Shown here: one piece after another, positions 7,163-16,262 of the stretch
Numbering within the stretch: position 1 is the first letter of the stretch
Layout: every line of letters begins with the position of its first letter
From: Microbacterium mangrovi
GTDB taxonomy: Bacteria > Actinomycetota > Actinomycetes > Actinomycetales > Microbacteriaceae
Assembly: GCF_000802305.1 (NCBI RefSeq)
Contig: NZ_JTDK01000022.1
Coordinates: 51,941-115,940, forward strand
DNA length: 64,000 bases
Reading direction: 5' to 3'
The notes under the pieces: model-generated
The model's input: only the letters and a program-made list of their open reading frames with translations
The model's database searches: none
Told to the model about the DNA's origin: nothing
Made by a program: the position numbers and the translations under genes

Positions 7163-9505
7163 GTGGCGCCCGGGGAGACGGGGGCGAGCGTCGGCGTCCC
7201 GCCGGGGGCACGCGGCTACGAGCGCTTCGGCGGACGCGTCGCCGAGTTCACGTCGCAGTCCGAGCCGTGGTGGCCGGCATCCCCCCGCCCGGCGGATGCC
7301 CCGAACGTCGTCGTCATGCTCGTCGACGACCTGGGGTTCAGCGACCTGGGACCCTTCGGCGGCGAGATCCCGACGCCGAACATCGACGCCCTCGCGGGCC
7401 GCGGGTGGACGTTCTCGAACTACCGCACCGCCCCGATGTGCTCGCCGTCGCGGGCGTCCCTGCTCACCGGCCTGAACCCCCACCGGGCCGGGTTCGGCTA
7501 CGTCGCCCACGTCGACCCGGGGTATCCCGGCTTCGCGTGCGAGCTGCCCGCGGATGCCCCCACCCTCGCCGAGTCGCTGCGCGCGGGCGGGTACGCCACC
7601 TTCGCGGTGGGCAAATGGCACCTCACCGTCGAGTCGAAGCTGCACGACGGCGCCGACAAGTCGTCGTGGCCCCTGCAGCGCGGCTTCGACCGGTATTTCG
7701 GCAGCATGGACGGCTTCACCTCCCTCCACCACCCGCATCGACTGATCAGCGACAACTCGCCCGTCGACGTGCGCGAGTTCCCCGACGGATACTTCCTCAC
7801 CGACGACCTCACCGACCGCGCGCTGGGCATGATCGACGACCTGCGCGCGAACGCCCCGGACAAGCCCTTCTTCCTCTACTACGCGCACACCTCGGTGCAC
7901 GGGCCGATCCAGGCGAAGGATGCCGACATCCACCGGTACCGCGGCGCCTACGACGCCGGCTGGGACGCGATCCGCCGCGAGAGGTTCGCCCGGCAGCAGG
8001 CATCCGGGATCGTGCCGGCCGACGCCGTGCTGCCCGCCGACGACCTGCCCGATGCCGCCGGCATCCGCCGCTGGGACGACCTCGACGCCGACGAGCGGGC
8101 CCTGTTCGCCCGGCACATGGAGGTCTACGCGGCCGCCGTCGACGAGATCGACCAGAGCGTCGGGCGCCTCACCGCCCGGCTCTCCGAACTGGGCGAACTC
8201 GACAACACGATCTTCCTGGTGCTCAGCGACAACGGCGGCACCGCCGAAGGCGGCCCGTCGGGCACCCGCTCGTACTTCGCGCAGTTCGGCCACGACTCCG
8301 ACGTCCCCGCCGACTGGGTGCGCGACGTGCCGCGCGACCCCGCGCTCATCGGCGGCCCGCGCGTGTTCGGGCAGTACCCCGCGGGCTGGGCGCGCGTGTC
8401 CAACACCCCGTGGCGGTCGTTCAAGTCGTCGACGTACGAGGGCGGCGTGCACGCCCCGCTCGTGGTGTCCTGGCCGGATGCCGCGGCCCGCCCGGGCCTG
8501 CGCGACCAGTTCGTGTTCGTCGCCGACCTCGCCCCCACGATCCTCGAGCTCGCCGGCATCCCGCCCCTCGCCGCCCGGGGCGGGATGCCGGCGCGACCGG
8601 TCGACGGCCGCAGCTTCGCCGCGTCGCTCAGCGACCCCGAAGCCCCGGGACGACAGGCGCAGTACTTCGAGTGCGTCGGACGCCGGGCGTACGTCGACGG
8701 CGACCTGAAGGCCGTGTCGCCGTTGCAGCCCACCGTCGACGAGGGCGCCGCCGGCGGTGCATGGGAGCTGTACGACCTGGCCGCAGACCCCACCGAGACC
8801 GCCGACCTGGCGGCATCCCGCACCGCCGACGTCGCCCGGCTCGCGGCGCGCTGGCGCGACGCGGCGTGGGCGAACACGGTGTTCCCGCTCGACGACACCG
8901 GGCAGCTGCACACGGTGCGGCCGGAGTCCGAGGCGGTGCTCTCCGAGCCGGTGTTCCTCCCGGCCCGGCGCCCGGTGCTGGAGCGGTTCCGGTCGGCGAG
9001 ACTCACCGTGCTGCGTTCCTTCCGGGTGACCGCCGACCTGCTCTGCGGGCCGGATGCCGCGGGCGTCCTGGTCGCGCACGGAGACCAGGGCGGCGGGTAC
9101 GTGCTCGCGATCGACGACGGGCACCTGGCCCTCGGGTACAACGCCTACGGCGACCTGCACCGCGCCCGCTCCCTCGCCCCGATCGGCGGCGGACCGCACC
9201 GGATCGAACTCGCCCTGGACGAGCTCGACGGCCTGCGCTGGCGGGTCGCGGCATCCCTCGACGGCTCCGAGGTCGCCGTGATCGACGCCGTGCCGATGCT
9301 GCTCGGCATGTGCCCGTTCACCGGCATCAGCGTCGGGTACGACTACGGCGGCCCGGTGGATTGGGACCAGTACGAACGGCACCGCTCGTACCCGTTCACC
9401 GGCGGCGATCTGCGGGGGGTGACGTATCTCCCCGGCCCGCGCTCCGCGCACGACCCCACGGTCCTGCGCGCGATGGACGCCGCCGTCGCCGCGCTCGCCG
9501 ACTAA
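7163..9505 (+). CDS. Arylsulfatase-type type I sulfatase
   Basis: 780 aa alkaline-phosphatase-superfamily sulfatase that hydrolyses sulfate esters. Metal-binding VDDLGFSD (D55, D56) and the sulfatase signature MCSPSRASLLTG, in which C93 would be converted to formylglycine, are intact; HTSVHGP and LSDNGG strands follow, and a C-terminal beta-rich domain ends in SYPFTGGDLRGVTY, as in long Pseudomonas-type arylsulfatases. The start is GTG at 7163, directly after the ATPase stop. No signal peptide is visible, so the enzyme is probably cytoplasmic and acts on substrate imported by the preceding ABC system. No formylglycine-generating enzyme gene is in the window, so it must be encoded elsewhere. 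Confidence 0.95.
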   Translation: MAPGETGASVGVPPGARGYERFGGRVAEFTSQSEPWWPASPRPADAPNVVVMLVDDLGFSDLGPFGGEIPTPNIDALAGRGWTFSNYRTAPMCSPSRASLLTGLNPHRAGFGYVAHVDPGYPGFACELPADAPTLAESLRAGGYATFAVGKWHLTVESKLHDGADKSSWPLQRGFDRYFGSMDGFTSLHHPHRLISDNSPVDVREFPDGYFLTDDLTDRALGMIDDLRANAPDKPFFLYYAHTSVHGPIQAKDADIHRYRGAYDAGWDAIRRERFARQQASGIVPADAVLPADDLPDAAGIRRWDDLDADERALFARHMEVYAAAVDEIDQSVGRLTARLSELGELDNTIFLVLSDNGGTAEGGPSGTRSYFAQFGHDSDVPADWVRDVPRDPALIGGPRVFGQYPAGWARVSNTPWRSFKSSTYEGGVHAPLVVSWPDAAARPGLRDQFVFVADLAPTILELAGIPPLAARGGMPARPVDGRSFAASLSDPEAPGRQAQYFECVGRRAYVDGDLKAVSPLQPTVDEGAAGGAWELYDLAADPTETADLAASRTADVARLAARWRDAAWANTVFPLDDTGQLHTVRPESEAVLSEPVFLPARRPVLERFRSARLTVLRSFRVTADLLCGPDAAGVLVAHGDQGGGYVLAIDDGHLALGYNAYGDLHRARSLAPIGGGPHRIELALDELDGLRWRVAASLDGSEVAVIDAVPMLLGMCPFTGISVGYDYGGPVDWDQYERHRSYPFTGGDLRGVTYLPGPRSAHDPTVLRAMDAAVAALAD

Positions 9506-9507
9506 GT

Positions 9508-9584
9508 GTCGCCGAAACAAGTGGTTGCCGCTGAGACAAGTGCGTGGGGTGCTTGCCTCAGCGGCAAAGACCTGTCTCGGCGAC
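9508..9584. terminator. Long nested inverted repeat after the sulfatase gene
   Basis: Outer arms GTCGCCGAAACA (9508-9519) / TGTCTCGGCGAC (9573-9584) and inner arms TTGCCGCTGAGACAAG (9525-9540) / CTTGCCTCAGCGGCAA (9552-9567), one mismatch each. It begins four bases after the stop and can fold into one long hairpin. Plausibly a terminator or a REP-like intergenic element; a hairpin of similar sequence style lies at 55321-55368. Confidence 0.55.
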
Positions 9585-9628
9585 CCGAAACTTCATGAGC
9601 AATCGCTCAAAAAACCTGGTGCACGGGG

Positions 9629-9652
9629 GCGTTGATCATATATGATCAACGC
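9629..9652. promoter_or_regulatory. 24-bp perfect palindrome upstream of the AraC gene
   Basis: A 24-base perfect palindrome whose core is TGATCATATATGATCA, flanked by GCGT and ACGC. It covers an in-frame ATG (9642) of the AraC gene, which argues that translation starts later (GTG 9678 or 9681) and that this is a dimeric-repressor operator. The AT-rich core also overlaps where a -10 box would lie. Confidence 0.65.
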
Positions 9653-9677
9653 AATCCCGAACGAACGAGGTGGTTCT

Positions 9678-10628
9678 GTGGTGTCGACAGCCTCCGGCGA
9701 CGTGGTGACGACCGCGATCGCCCGCAACATCAGCGAGTTCCGCGCAGCCGTGAACGACTCCTTCGTACCGCTGCAGGTGCACAGCGACCATCCCGACCGG
9801 TTCCGCGGCCTCATCCGCGGTGCCGGCGTCGACGAGGTGCACCTCAGCGACGTGCGCGCCACCGACCACCAGGTGCACCGCACGCCCGAACTCATCGCCC
9901 GCGGCGACGCACCGTTCTTCAAGGTGAGCCTGATGCTGCAGGGTTCGGGCCTGCTCATCCAGGACGGACGCGAGGCCGTGCTCTCGCCCGGCGACCTCGC
10001 CGTCTACGACACCAGCCGGCCGTACTCGCTCATCTTCGACGAGGACTTCCGCACCATGGTCGTGATGTTCCCGCGGCATCTCATCACCCTGCCGCCCGAC
10101 ATGGTCGGGCAGCTCACCGCCGTGCGCGTGGCCGGCACCGACGGGCTGGCCTCGGTCGTCACCCCGTACCTCACCCAGCTCGCCGCGAACCTCGACCAGT
10201 TCCACGGCACCACCGGCGCACGCCTCGCACACAGCGCGCTCGACCTCGTCACCACCGTGTTCTCGCACGAGCTCGGACTCGACGGCGCCACCAACGACCC
10301 GCACCGCGCTCTCATGCAGCGCATCCGCGGCTACATCGACCGCAACCTCGCCTCGACCGATCTGAGTCCGGCATCCATCGCGGCCGCGCACTATATCTCC
10401 ACCCGGCACCTCCACGGCCTCTTCCAGGAGCAGGGCACCACCGTGTCCACCTGGATCCGCACCCGCCGCCTGGAGCAGTGCCGTCGCGACCTCCGAGACC
10501 CGGTGCTCGCCGACCGACCCGTCGCCGCGATCGCCGCGCGCTGGGGGTTCGTCGACGCCGCGCACTTCAGCCGCGCGTTCAAGTCCGCCTTCGGCGTCGC
10601 CCCGAGCGAGTTCCGCGCCGCGCACTGA
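9678..10628 (+). CDS. AraC family transcriptional regulator
   Basis: 316 aa from GTG 9678 (ACGAGG lies 7 bases upstream); an upstream ATG at 9642 is in frame but sits inside a 24-bp palindrome. The N-terminal two thirds form a cupin-like sensing domain of the AraC-binding type 2 class (FKVSLMLQGSGLLIQDG, LSPGDLAVYDTSRPY). The C-terminal 100 residues carry two HTH units (SPASIAAAHYISTRHLHGLF and PVAAIAARWGFVDAAHFSRAF). Similar proteins activate catabolic genes for aromatic or amine compounds. It follows the sulfatase on the same strand and could regulate the amine oxidase/sulfatase region; the target is inferred only from position. Confidence 0.9.
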   Translation: MVSTASGDVVTTAIARNISEFRAAVNDSFVPLQVHSDHPDRFRGLIRGAGVDEVHLSDVRATDHQVHRTPELIARGDAPFFKVSLMLQGSGLLIQDGREAVLSPGDLAVYDTSRPYSLIFDEDFRTMVVMFPRHLITLPPDMVGQLTAVRVAGTDGLASVVTPYLTQLAANLDQFHGTTGARLAHSALDLVTTVFSHELGLDGATNDPHRALMQRIRGYIDRNLASTDLSPASIAAAHYISTRHLHGLFQEQGTTVSTWIRTRRLEQCRRDLRDPVLADRPVAAIAARWGFVDAAHFSRAFKSAFGVAPSEFRAAH

Positions 10629-10641
10629 CCCCGGCGCTTAT

Positions 10642-12138
10642 TCAGCCCGGCGAGGGAGACGCACTCGGGGTCTGACGGTGCTCGCCGAGCGGCTCGGGGG
10701 CGGCGAGCCGAGACGCCATCCCGGAGAAGATGACGCCGTGGAACGGCTTCATCGACCACCAGTACAGCCGCCCCGTCAGTCCGAGGGGGAAGAACACCGC
10801 CCGCTGGCGATAGTTGCTTCCGTGCGCAGTCGCGGCGACCTCGAGCTCCAGCCAGGCCCGGCCGGGCACCCGCATCTCCGCCCGCAGTCGCAGGCTCGAT
10901 CCGCGCTCGATGGATTCCACCCGCCAGAAGTCGAGGGCGTCCCCGGTGTTCAGGCGCCGGGCATCCCGGCGTCCGCGGCGCAGTCCGACACCGCCGACGA
11001 GACGGTCCAGCCATCCGCGCGCCGCCCACGCCAGCGGGAACGAGTACCAGCCGTTCTCGCCGCCGATCGACTCGATGCGCTCCCACACCTGCGCCGGCGT
11101 CGCGGTCGAGTCGATCGTGCGCTCGTCGACGTAGACCGTGTGTCCCGACCAGTCCGGATCGGACGGGATCGGATCGCTCGACGCTCCCGCCACCGACGCG
11201 TCGCGCCAGCTCGTGCGCACCTGCCCCTCCGCCTCGCGGCGCAGCGCCAGCCGCACGGCGGCGCGGTATCCGAGGAGGCCCTCCGGCGGCGGCGGAACGA
11301 AGCGGTCGATGTCGTGCTCCTGGACGACGCAGTCATGCTGCAGGGACTCGATGATCGGCACGGCGACGTCGCGGGGAATGGGCGTCACGAGGTTGACCCA
11401 CTGCGCCGCAAGCCACGGGGTGAGCACCGGGAGCGCGGCGATGGCCCGCTGCGGCAGTCCTGCCTCGACGGCATAGGCGTTCATCATCTGTCCGTAGCGC
11501 AGCACGTCGGGGCCGCCGATGTCGAAAGTGCGGTTCACCTCGCCGGGCAGCTCGGCCCAGGCGACGAGATACCGCAGCACGTCGCGGATCGCGATCGGCT
11601 GCACGCGGTTGCGCACCCAGCGCGGCGCCGGCATGTACGGCAGCACCTCGCTGAGGTGGCGGATCATCTCGAAAGACGCCGACCCCGACCCGATGACGAT
11701 GCCCGCCTGCAGCACGACCGCGGGCACCGGCCCGGCGAGGAGGATGCGCCCCACCGCGACGCGCGAATGGAGGTGCCGCGACAGCCGCTCGACATCGGGA
11801 TGCAGCCCCGACAGGTAGACGATGCGCGAGACGCCCTGAGCGGCGGCCGCCCGGGCCACGTTCTGCGCGGCCTCCGATTCGGTTGCCTCGAAGTCGCCGC
11901 GCGCCGACATGGAATGCACGAGATAGTAAACGACATCGACGCCCGCGCATGCGCGGACGCAGGCCGCGGCATCCACCAGGTCTCCGCCGACGACCTCGAC
12001 GTCGTCGCGCCACGGCACATCGGCGAGCCGGCGCGGCGTTCGCGCGAACGCCCGCACCTCGATGCCGGCCGCGAGCAGCTCCGGCACCAGGCGCCCGCCC
12101 ACATACCCGGTGACCCCCGTCACCAGAGCCTTCGTCAT
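10642..12138 (-). CDS. NAD(P)-binding atypical SDR fused to DUF2867 domain
   Basis: 498 aa. N-terminal Rossmann domain (ALVTGVTGYVGGRLVPELL, residues 4-22) of the NmrA/atypical SDR type with YYLVHSM and SGLHPD segments, followed from about residue 340 by a DUF2867 domain with tryptophan-rich LYWWSMKPFHGVIFSGM near the C terminus. The two-domain layout is common in Actinobacteria and linked to membrane-associated or redox-stress functions, without firm biochemistry. The start at 12138 gives the canonical N terminus MTKALVTG; a longer frame to 12339 is unlikely. It converges on the AraC gene with only 13 bp between stops. Confidence 0.85.
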   Translation of the reverse strand: MTKALVTGVTGYVGGRLVPELLAAGIEVRAFARTPRRLADVPWRDDVEVVGGDLVDAAACVRACAGVDVVYYLVHSMSARGDFEATESEAAQNVARAAAAQGVSRIVYLSGLHPDVERLSRHLHSRVAVGRILLAGPVPAVVLQAGIVIGSGSASFEMIRHLSEVLPYMPAPRWVRNRVQPIAIRDVLRYLVAWAELPGEVNRTFDIGGPDVLRYGQMMNAYAVEAGLPQRAIAALPVLTPWLAAQWVNLVTPIPRDVAVPIIESLQHDCVVQEHDIDRFVPPPPEGLLGYRAAVRLALRREAEGQVRTSWRDASVAGASSDPIPSDPDWSGHTVYVDERTIDSTATPAQVWERIESIGGENGWYSFPLAWAARGWLDRLVGGVGLRRGRRDARRLNTGDALDFWRVESIERGSSLRLRAEMRVPGRAWLELEVAATAHGSNYRQRAVFFPLGLTGRLYWWSMKPFHGVIFSGMASRLAAPEPLGEHRQTPSASPSPG

Positions 12139-12369
12139 CGTCCGCACCCCGCTCCCTCGACCGGCATGACGCTTCCCTAGAAAGGCATGCATCCAGCTTA
12201 GAGAGCGATCCGCGCGAGGTCGAGGGAAGGCCGGCCGCGTGACCGGTGGCGCACTCCGTGCGCGTGCGGTCAAGCACCGTGCCCACAGCGCTAAGCACCG
12301 ACTGCCTTCCGGCCCATAACGTCGGATCACCGGGCTCACCGCAGAGCCCTCCCGGGAGGCAGAGAACCA

Positions 12370-13545
12370 ATGAAGACAAAGCCACTCGCAGCGCTCGCGG
12401 CCATCGCCGCGGCGACTGCGCTCGTGATCACCGGCTGCGCCGGGTCCGGCGGCGGATCCGGGAGCAAGGACCCGATCGTGGTCGGATCCGTCAACTCCAT
12501 CTCGGGCCCGGCGACGTTCCCCGAGGCATCCCAGGCGGCCGCCGCCGTGTTCAAGCAGTTCAACGCGGCCGGGGGCCTGAACGGTCGCAAGATCGACTAC
12601 AAGGCGCTCGACGACAAGGGAGACCCGGCCACGGCCACCTCCTCCGCCCGCCAGCTGGTCGGCCAGGACGGCGCCGTCGCGATGGTCGGCAGCGCCAGCA
12701 TCCTGGAGTGCCAGCTCAACGCCAAGTACTACGCGCAGCAGGGCGTGCTGTCGATGCCCGGGGTGGGCGTCGACACCGGCTGCTTCGACAACCCGAAGAC
12801 GATCTCGCCGGTCAACGTCGGCCCGTACAACGACCTCACCCTCACGCTGATGTACGGCTCGGAGACCCTCAAGCTCACCGACATCTGCGTGCTGCTGGAG
12901 ATCGTCGGGTCGACCAAGCCCGCCTACATGGCCGCCGTGCAGAAGTGGGAAGAGGTCACCGGCAAGAAGCCGCTCTATGTGGATGCCACCCTCCCCGCGG
13001 GCGGCTCGGACTACACGTCGTACATCGTCAAGGCCCGCCAGGCCGGCTGCAAGGCGATCGCGTCGAACCCGATCGAGCCGGACGCCATCGGCCAGGTGAA
13101 GGCCGCCAACGCGCAGGGCTGGAACGACCTGACCTGGCTGTACCTGACCTCCGTGTACAGCACCAACTTCGCCAAGGCCGTCTCCAACGCCGGCGCCGGC
13201 GTCTACGTGCCCGCCGAGTTCTACCCGTTCACCGACACGTCAAGCTCCGCCAACAAGGACTGGTACGACCTGATGTCGAAGAACAACATCCCGCTGACGT
13301 CGTTCAGCCAGGGCGGCTACCTCGCCGCGACGTACTTCATCGACGCCCTGAAGACCATCAAGGGCGACGTCACCAAGGAGTCCGTCACCAAGGCGCTGCA
13401 GTCCTTCAAGGCCCAGAACCCGATGGTCGGCGCGCCGTACTCGTTCGGCTCGGCCAACGACGCCGGCTGGCCGGTCGTCCTCAAGTCCGGCGCGGGGGCC
13501 TGGAAGAACGCCGCCACCGACTGGCTGACCATCTCCGGCCACTGA
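12370..13545 (+). CDS. Branched-chain amino-acid-type ABC substrate-binding lipoprotein (LivK-like)
   Basis: 391 aa lipoprotein (lipobox ITGC, C23) with a type I periplasmic-binding fold (VVGSVNSISGPATFPEA; FNAAGGLNGRKI). First gene of a complete HAAT importer with permeases and ATPases downstream. The 230 bp upstream contain a direct repeat AAGCACCG (about 12274 and 12294) but no clear promoter. The family binds branched-chain amino acids, urea, short amides or aromatic acids; the ligand cannot be fixed here. Confidence 0.92.
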   Translation: MKTKPLAALAAIAAATALVITGCAGSGGGSGSKDPIVVGSVNSISGPATFPEASQAAAAVFKQFNAAGGLNGRKIDYKALDDKGDPATATSSARQLVGQDGAVAMVGSASILECQLNAKYYAQQGVLSMPGVGVDTGCFDNPKTISPVNVGPYNDLTLTLMYGSETLKLTDICVLLEIVGSTKPAYMAAVQKWEEVTGKKPLYVDATLPAGGSDYTSYIVKARQAGCKAIASNPIEPDAIGQVKAANAQGWNDLTWLYLTSVYSTNFAKAVSNAGAGVYVPAEFYPFTDTSSSANKDWYDLMSKNNIPLTSFSQGGYLAATYFIDALKTIKGDVTKESVTKALQSFKAQNPMVGAPYSFGSANDAGWPVVLKSGAGAWKNAATDWLTISGH

Positions 13546-13615
13546 CCCGGATGCCCCGGACGGGGTCGGCGCGCATCGCACCGCGCCGGCCCCGCCGGGA
13601 CCCGAAGGAGGAACC

Positions 13616-14476
13616 ATGCTCCAGGGAGCTCTCGCCGGGCTCGCCGCGGGAGGCCTCTACGCCGTCCTCGGCGTCTGCCTCACCCTGATGTCCCGGCTCG
13701 TCCGGGTCGTGAACTTCGCACAGGTGGCGACCGGGATGTTCGGCGCCTTCTGCGCCGTGTGGCTGGTCACGGTCGCGAACTGGCCGGTGTGGGCGGGATC
13801 GCTCGTCGGCATCCTGATCGGCGGCGTCCTGGCCGCGATCATCGGCTTCATCGCCGCGACCTGGCTCGCCGAAGCCGACACCACGACCCGTTCGGCGATG
13901 ACCGTCGGTCCGCTGCTGCTGCTCATCTCGCTGTCGTTCATCCTGTTCGGCAACAAGCCGCTGCCGTTCAGCCCGATCATCCAGGGCCCGGCGTTCACCG
14001 CCGGCAGCGTCGTGATCAGCTGGGTCACGGTCGCGACCGTCGCTCTGGCCGTCCTGGTGTCGGTCCTGGTCAGCCTGCTGCTCGGGCGCACCCGGGTGGG
14101 CACGCAGCTGCGCGCCCTGTCGGAGCGCCCCACCACCGCGGAGCTGCTCGGCATCCGGTCCCGCCCGCTGTCGATCGCCGTGTGGTTCGTCACCGGCCTC
14201 GTGAGCGCCCTCGTCGTCGTCATCGTCGCGCCGTCGCAGTCCAACGACGCGGTGAGCCTGTCGATGCTCATCGTCCCCGCCGCCGCGGCCGCCCTGCTGG
14301 GCGGATTCCGCCGACTCGACCTCACGGTCGTGGGCGGCCTCGTCCTCGGCATGCTCGACGGCGTGTTCGCGATGATCAACCAGATCTCGATCATCCGCAA
14401 CTTCCTCCCGTTCCTGTTCATCGTCGTGCTGCTGCTGTGGCGCCAGCGCAAGGAGGTGTGGGATGCCGCGCGATAG
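13616..14476 (+). CDS. Branched-chain amino-acid-type ABC permease (LivH-like)
   Basis: 286 aa, about eight membrane helices. The N terminus GLAAGGLYAVLGVCLTLMSR is characteristic of LivH, and AVWFVTGLVSALVVVIVAP corresponds to the late helix region. A strong GAAGGAGG lies 5-6 bases before the ATG. The 3' end overlaps the next gene by 14 bp. Partner of the LivM domain encoded next. Confidence 0.92.
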   Translation: MLQGALAGLAAGGLYAVLGVCLTLMSRLVRVVNFAQVATGMFGAFCAVWLVTVANWPVWAGSLVGILIGGVLAAIIGFIAATWLAEADTTTRSAMTVGPLLLLISLSFILFGNKPLPFSPIIQGPAFTAGSVVISWVTVATVALAVLVSVLVSLLLGRTRVGTQLRALSERPTTAELLGIRSRPLSIAVWFVTGLVSALVVVIVAPSQSNDAVSLSMLIVPAAAAALLGGFRRLDLTVVGGLVLGMLDGVFAMINQISIIRNFLPFLFIVVLLLWRQRKEVWDAAR

Positions 14477-16262
14477 CGTCTCCCGCCCGTTCACCCAGAC
14501 CGGGCTCTACCGCAATTCCTGGCCGATCGTCGTCGCCGTGATCGCCGTCGCGGTCGGCTTCGGACTCAGCGTCGGGCTCAGCGACTACGTCGTCTACCTC
14601 GCCATCGGCGCCGTGACCGCGTCGATCTCGATCCTCGGCCTCGGCGTCGTCACCGGCTCGGCGGGCATGATCGCCCTCTGCCAGCTCACGTTCGGCGCCA
14701 TCGGCGCCTGGGTCGTCGCGTTCCTCAACAACGCGAACGCCCCCGGCGGCTTCATCGTGTGGCTCGTCGTGGGGGCCGCGGCGGCCGGTGTCGCCGGCAT
14801 CCTCGTCGGTCTTCCCGCGCTGCGTCTGCGCGGCGTGAACCTCGCCGTCGTCACGCTCGGCTTCGCGGCCGCGGCGGATGCCACGCTCATCCAGATCCAG
14901 TTCCCCGGCGTCACCACCGGCAACCAGGTGCTGCGCCCGGATGCCTTCTCCACCGACAGCCAGTACTTCTTCTTCTCGATCATCGTGCTGGTGGTGTGCT
15001 GCCTGGTGGTCTTCTTCCTGCAGCGCGGCCGCACGGGATCCAGCTGGAAGGCCGTCGCGTTCTCCGAGCGCGGCACCGCGTCGGCCGGTCAGAGCGTGCG
15101 CAACGCGAAGCTGTCGGCCTTCGCGGTCAGCGCCGCCCTCGCCGGGGTCGCCGGCGGCCTCCTCGCCGGCCAGGTGGGACTGCCGTACGAGTCCAGCTTC
15201 ACCCCGCTGCAGTCGCTCGCCCTCTACGTGCTGGCGGTGATGAGCGGCGCGCAGCTGATCGACATGGCGATCTTCGGCGGCATCGTGTGGGTGCTCGTGC
15301 CCGAACTGCTGAAAGCCTGGAACATCAACCAGAACTGGGGCTTCGTCATCTTCGGCGTGCTGGGCGTGCAGGCTCTCACGAGCGGGTCGAACCTCGGCCA
15401 GGCGATCCGGAGCGCCATCCACCGGCGTGCGGACCGCCGGCAGGAGGCCGCGCGGGCCGCCGCGAAGGAGGCATCCGCTCGCGACACCGCCGAGCAGGCG
15501 CACATCTCCACCACGACGATCGCGACCGTCGACCCGATGAAGGACGCCAATGCGCCGGTGCTGACCGTCGAGGGTCTCACCGTGGAGTTCGGCGCCCTGA
15601 AGGCCCTGGACGACGTGTCGTTCGCCGTGCCCGCGGGCACCGTCATGGGGCTCATCGGCCCCAACGGCGCCGGCAAGTCGACGTTCGTGGATGCCATCAG
15701 CGGGTTCCTCCCCCGCCACGGCGGCCGCGTCGTGCTCGACGGGGTGGACCTCGCCGGAAAGACGCCGACCGCCCGCGCCCGGCTGGGCCTGCGCCGCACG
15801 TACCAGCAGGACCGCGTGCCTCCGTCGCTCACCGTCGGCGCCTACGTGACCTTCGTTGCCCGGCGCCGGATCGATGCGACCGAGCTCGCCGAGACCCTGG
15901 AGTTCTTCGGGTGCCCTCCCGCATCCGCCCGGCTCTCCGCGATCGACGTCGGAACCCGGCGCCTCATCGAGGTCGCGGCCAACGTGATGGCGCGGCCGAA
16001 GCTGCTCATCCTCGACGAGCCCGCCGCGGGCCTGTCGCACGAGGAGCACCTGGCGCTGGCCGCGCGCCTGCGGGAGCTGCCCGACCGCTTCGGGATGTCG
16101 CTCGTGATCATCGAGCACGACCTGGATCTGGTGAGGTCGGTGTGCCCGCGCCTCACCGTCCTGAACTTCGGGCGCGTGCTCGCGTCCGGCCCGCAGGTCG
16201 AGGTGCTCGAGAACCCGGATGTCATCAAGGCCTACATGGGCGAGACGGAGCTGCTGCAATGA
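14463..16262 (+). CDS. Fused LivM permease - LivG ATPase
   Basis: 599 aa natural fusion. Residues 1 to about 320 are a LivM-like permease (GLGVVTGSAGMIALCQLTFGAIGAW, GLPALRLRGVNLAVVTLGF); a charged linker rich in Arg and Ala covers about 320-358; residues 359-599 are a LivG-type ATPase with Walker A GPNGAGKST (about 399-407), Walker B LLILDEPAAGLS and switch-loop IIEHDLDLV. The usual LSGGQ signature is degenerate (SAIDVGTRRLIEVA), which is worth noting. The start overlaps livH, and the 3' end overlaps livF by ATGA. Fusion fixes permease and ATPase stoichiometry. Confidence 0.92.
   Translation: MPRDSVSRPFTQTGLYRNSWPIVVAVIAVAVGFGLSVGLSDYVVYLAIGAVTASISILGLGVVTGSAGMIALCQLTFGAIGAWVVAFLNNANAPGGFIVWLVVGAAAAGVAGILVGLPALRLRGVNLAVVTLGFAAAADATLIQIQFPGVTTGNQVLRPDAFSTDSQYFFFSIIVLVVCCLVVFFLQRGRTGSSWKAVAFSERGTASAGQSVRNAKLSAFAVSAALAGVAGGLLAGQVGLPYESSFTPLQSLALYVLAVMSGAQLIDMAIFGGIVWVLVPELLKAWNINQNWGFVIFGVLGVQALTSGSNLGQAIRSAIHRRADRRQEAARAAAKEASARDTAEQAHISTTTIATVDPMKDANAPVLTVEGLTVEFGALKALDDVSFAVPAGTVMGLIGPNGAGKSTFVDAISGFLPRHGGRVVLDGVDLAGKTPTARARLGLRRTYQQDRVPPSLTVGAYVTFVARRRIDATELAETLEFFGCPPASARLSAIDVGTRRLIEVAANVMARPKLLILDEPAAGLSHEEHLALAARLRELPDRFGMSLVIIEHDLDLVRSVCPRLTVLNFGRVLASGPQVEVLENPDVIKAYMGETELLQ

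Noticed and set aside
7133..9520. 795-aa open frame antisense to the sulfatase
   Set aside because: The plus-strand frame has intact sulfatase motifs; the antisense frame has none and is a GC-driven shadow.
9642..9677. AraC start at ATG 9642
   Set aside because: It lies within the 24-bp palindrome and has no Shine-Dalgarno sequence; GTG 9678 has ACGAGG at good spacing.
12139..12339. N-terminal extension of the DUF2867 protein
   Set aside because: The extra 67 residues are not part of the Rossmann fold, and the canonical N terminus begins at 12138.
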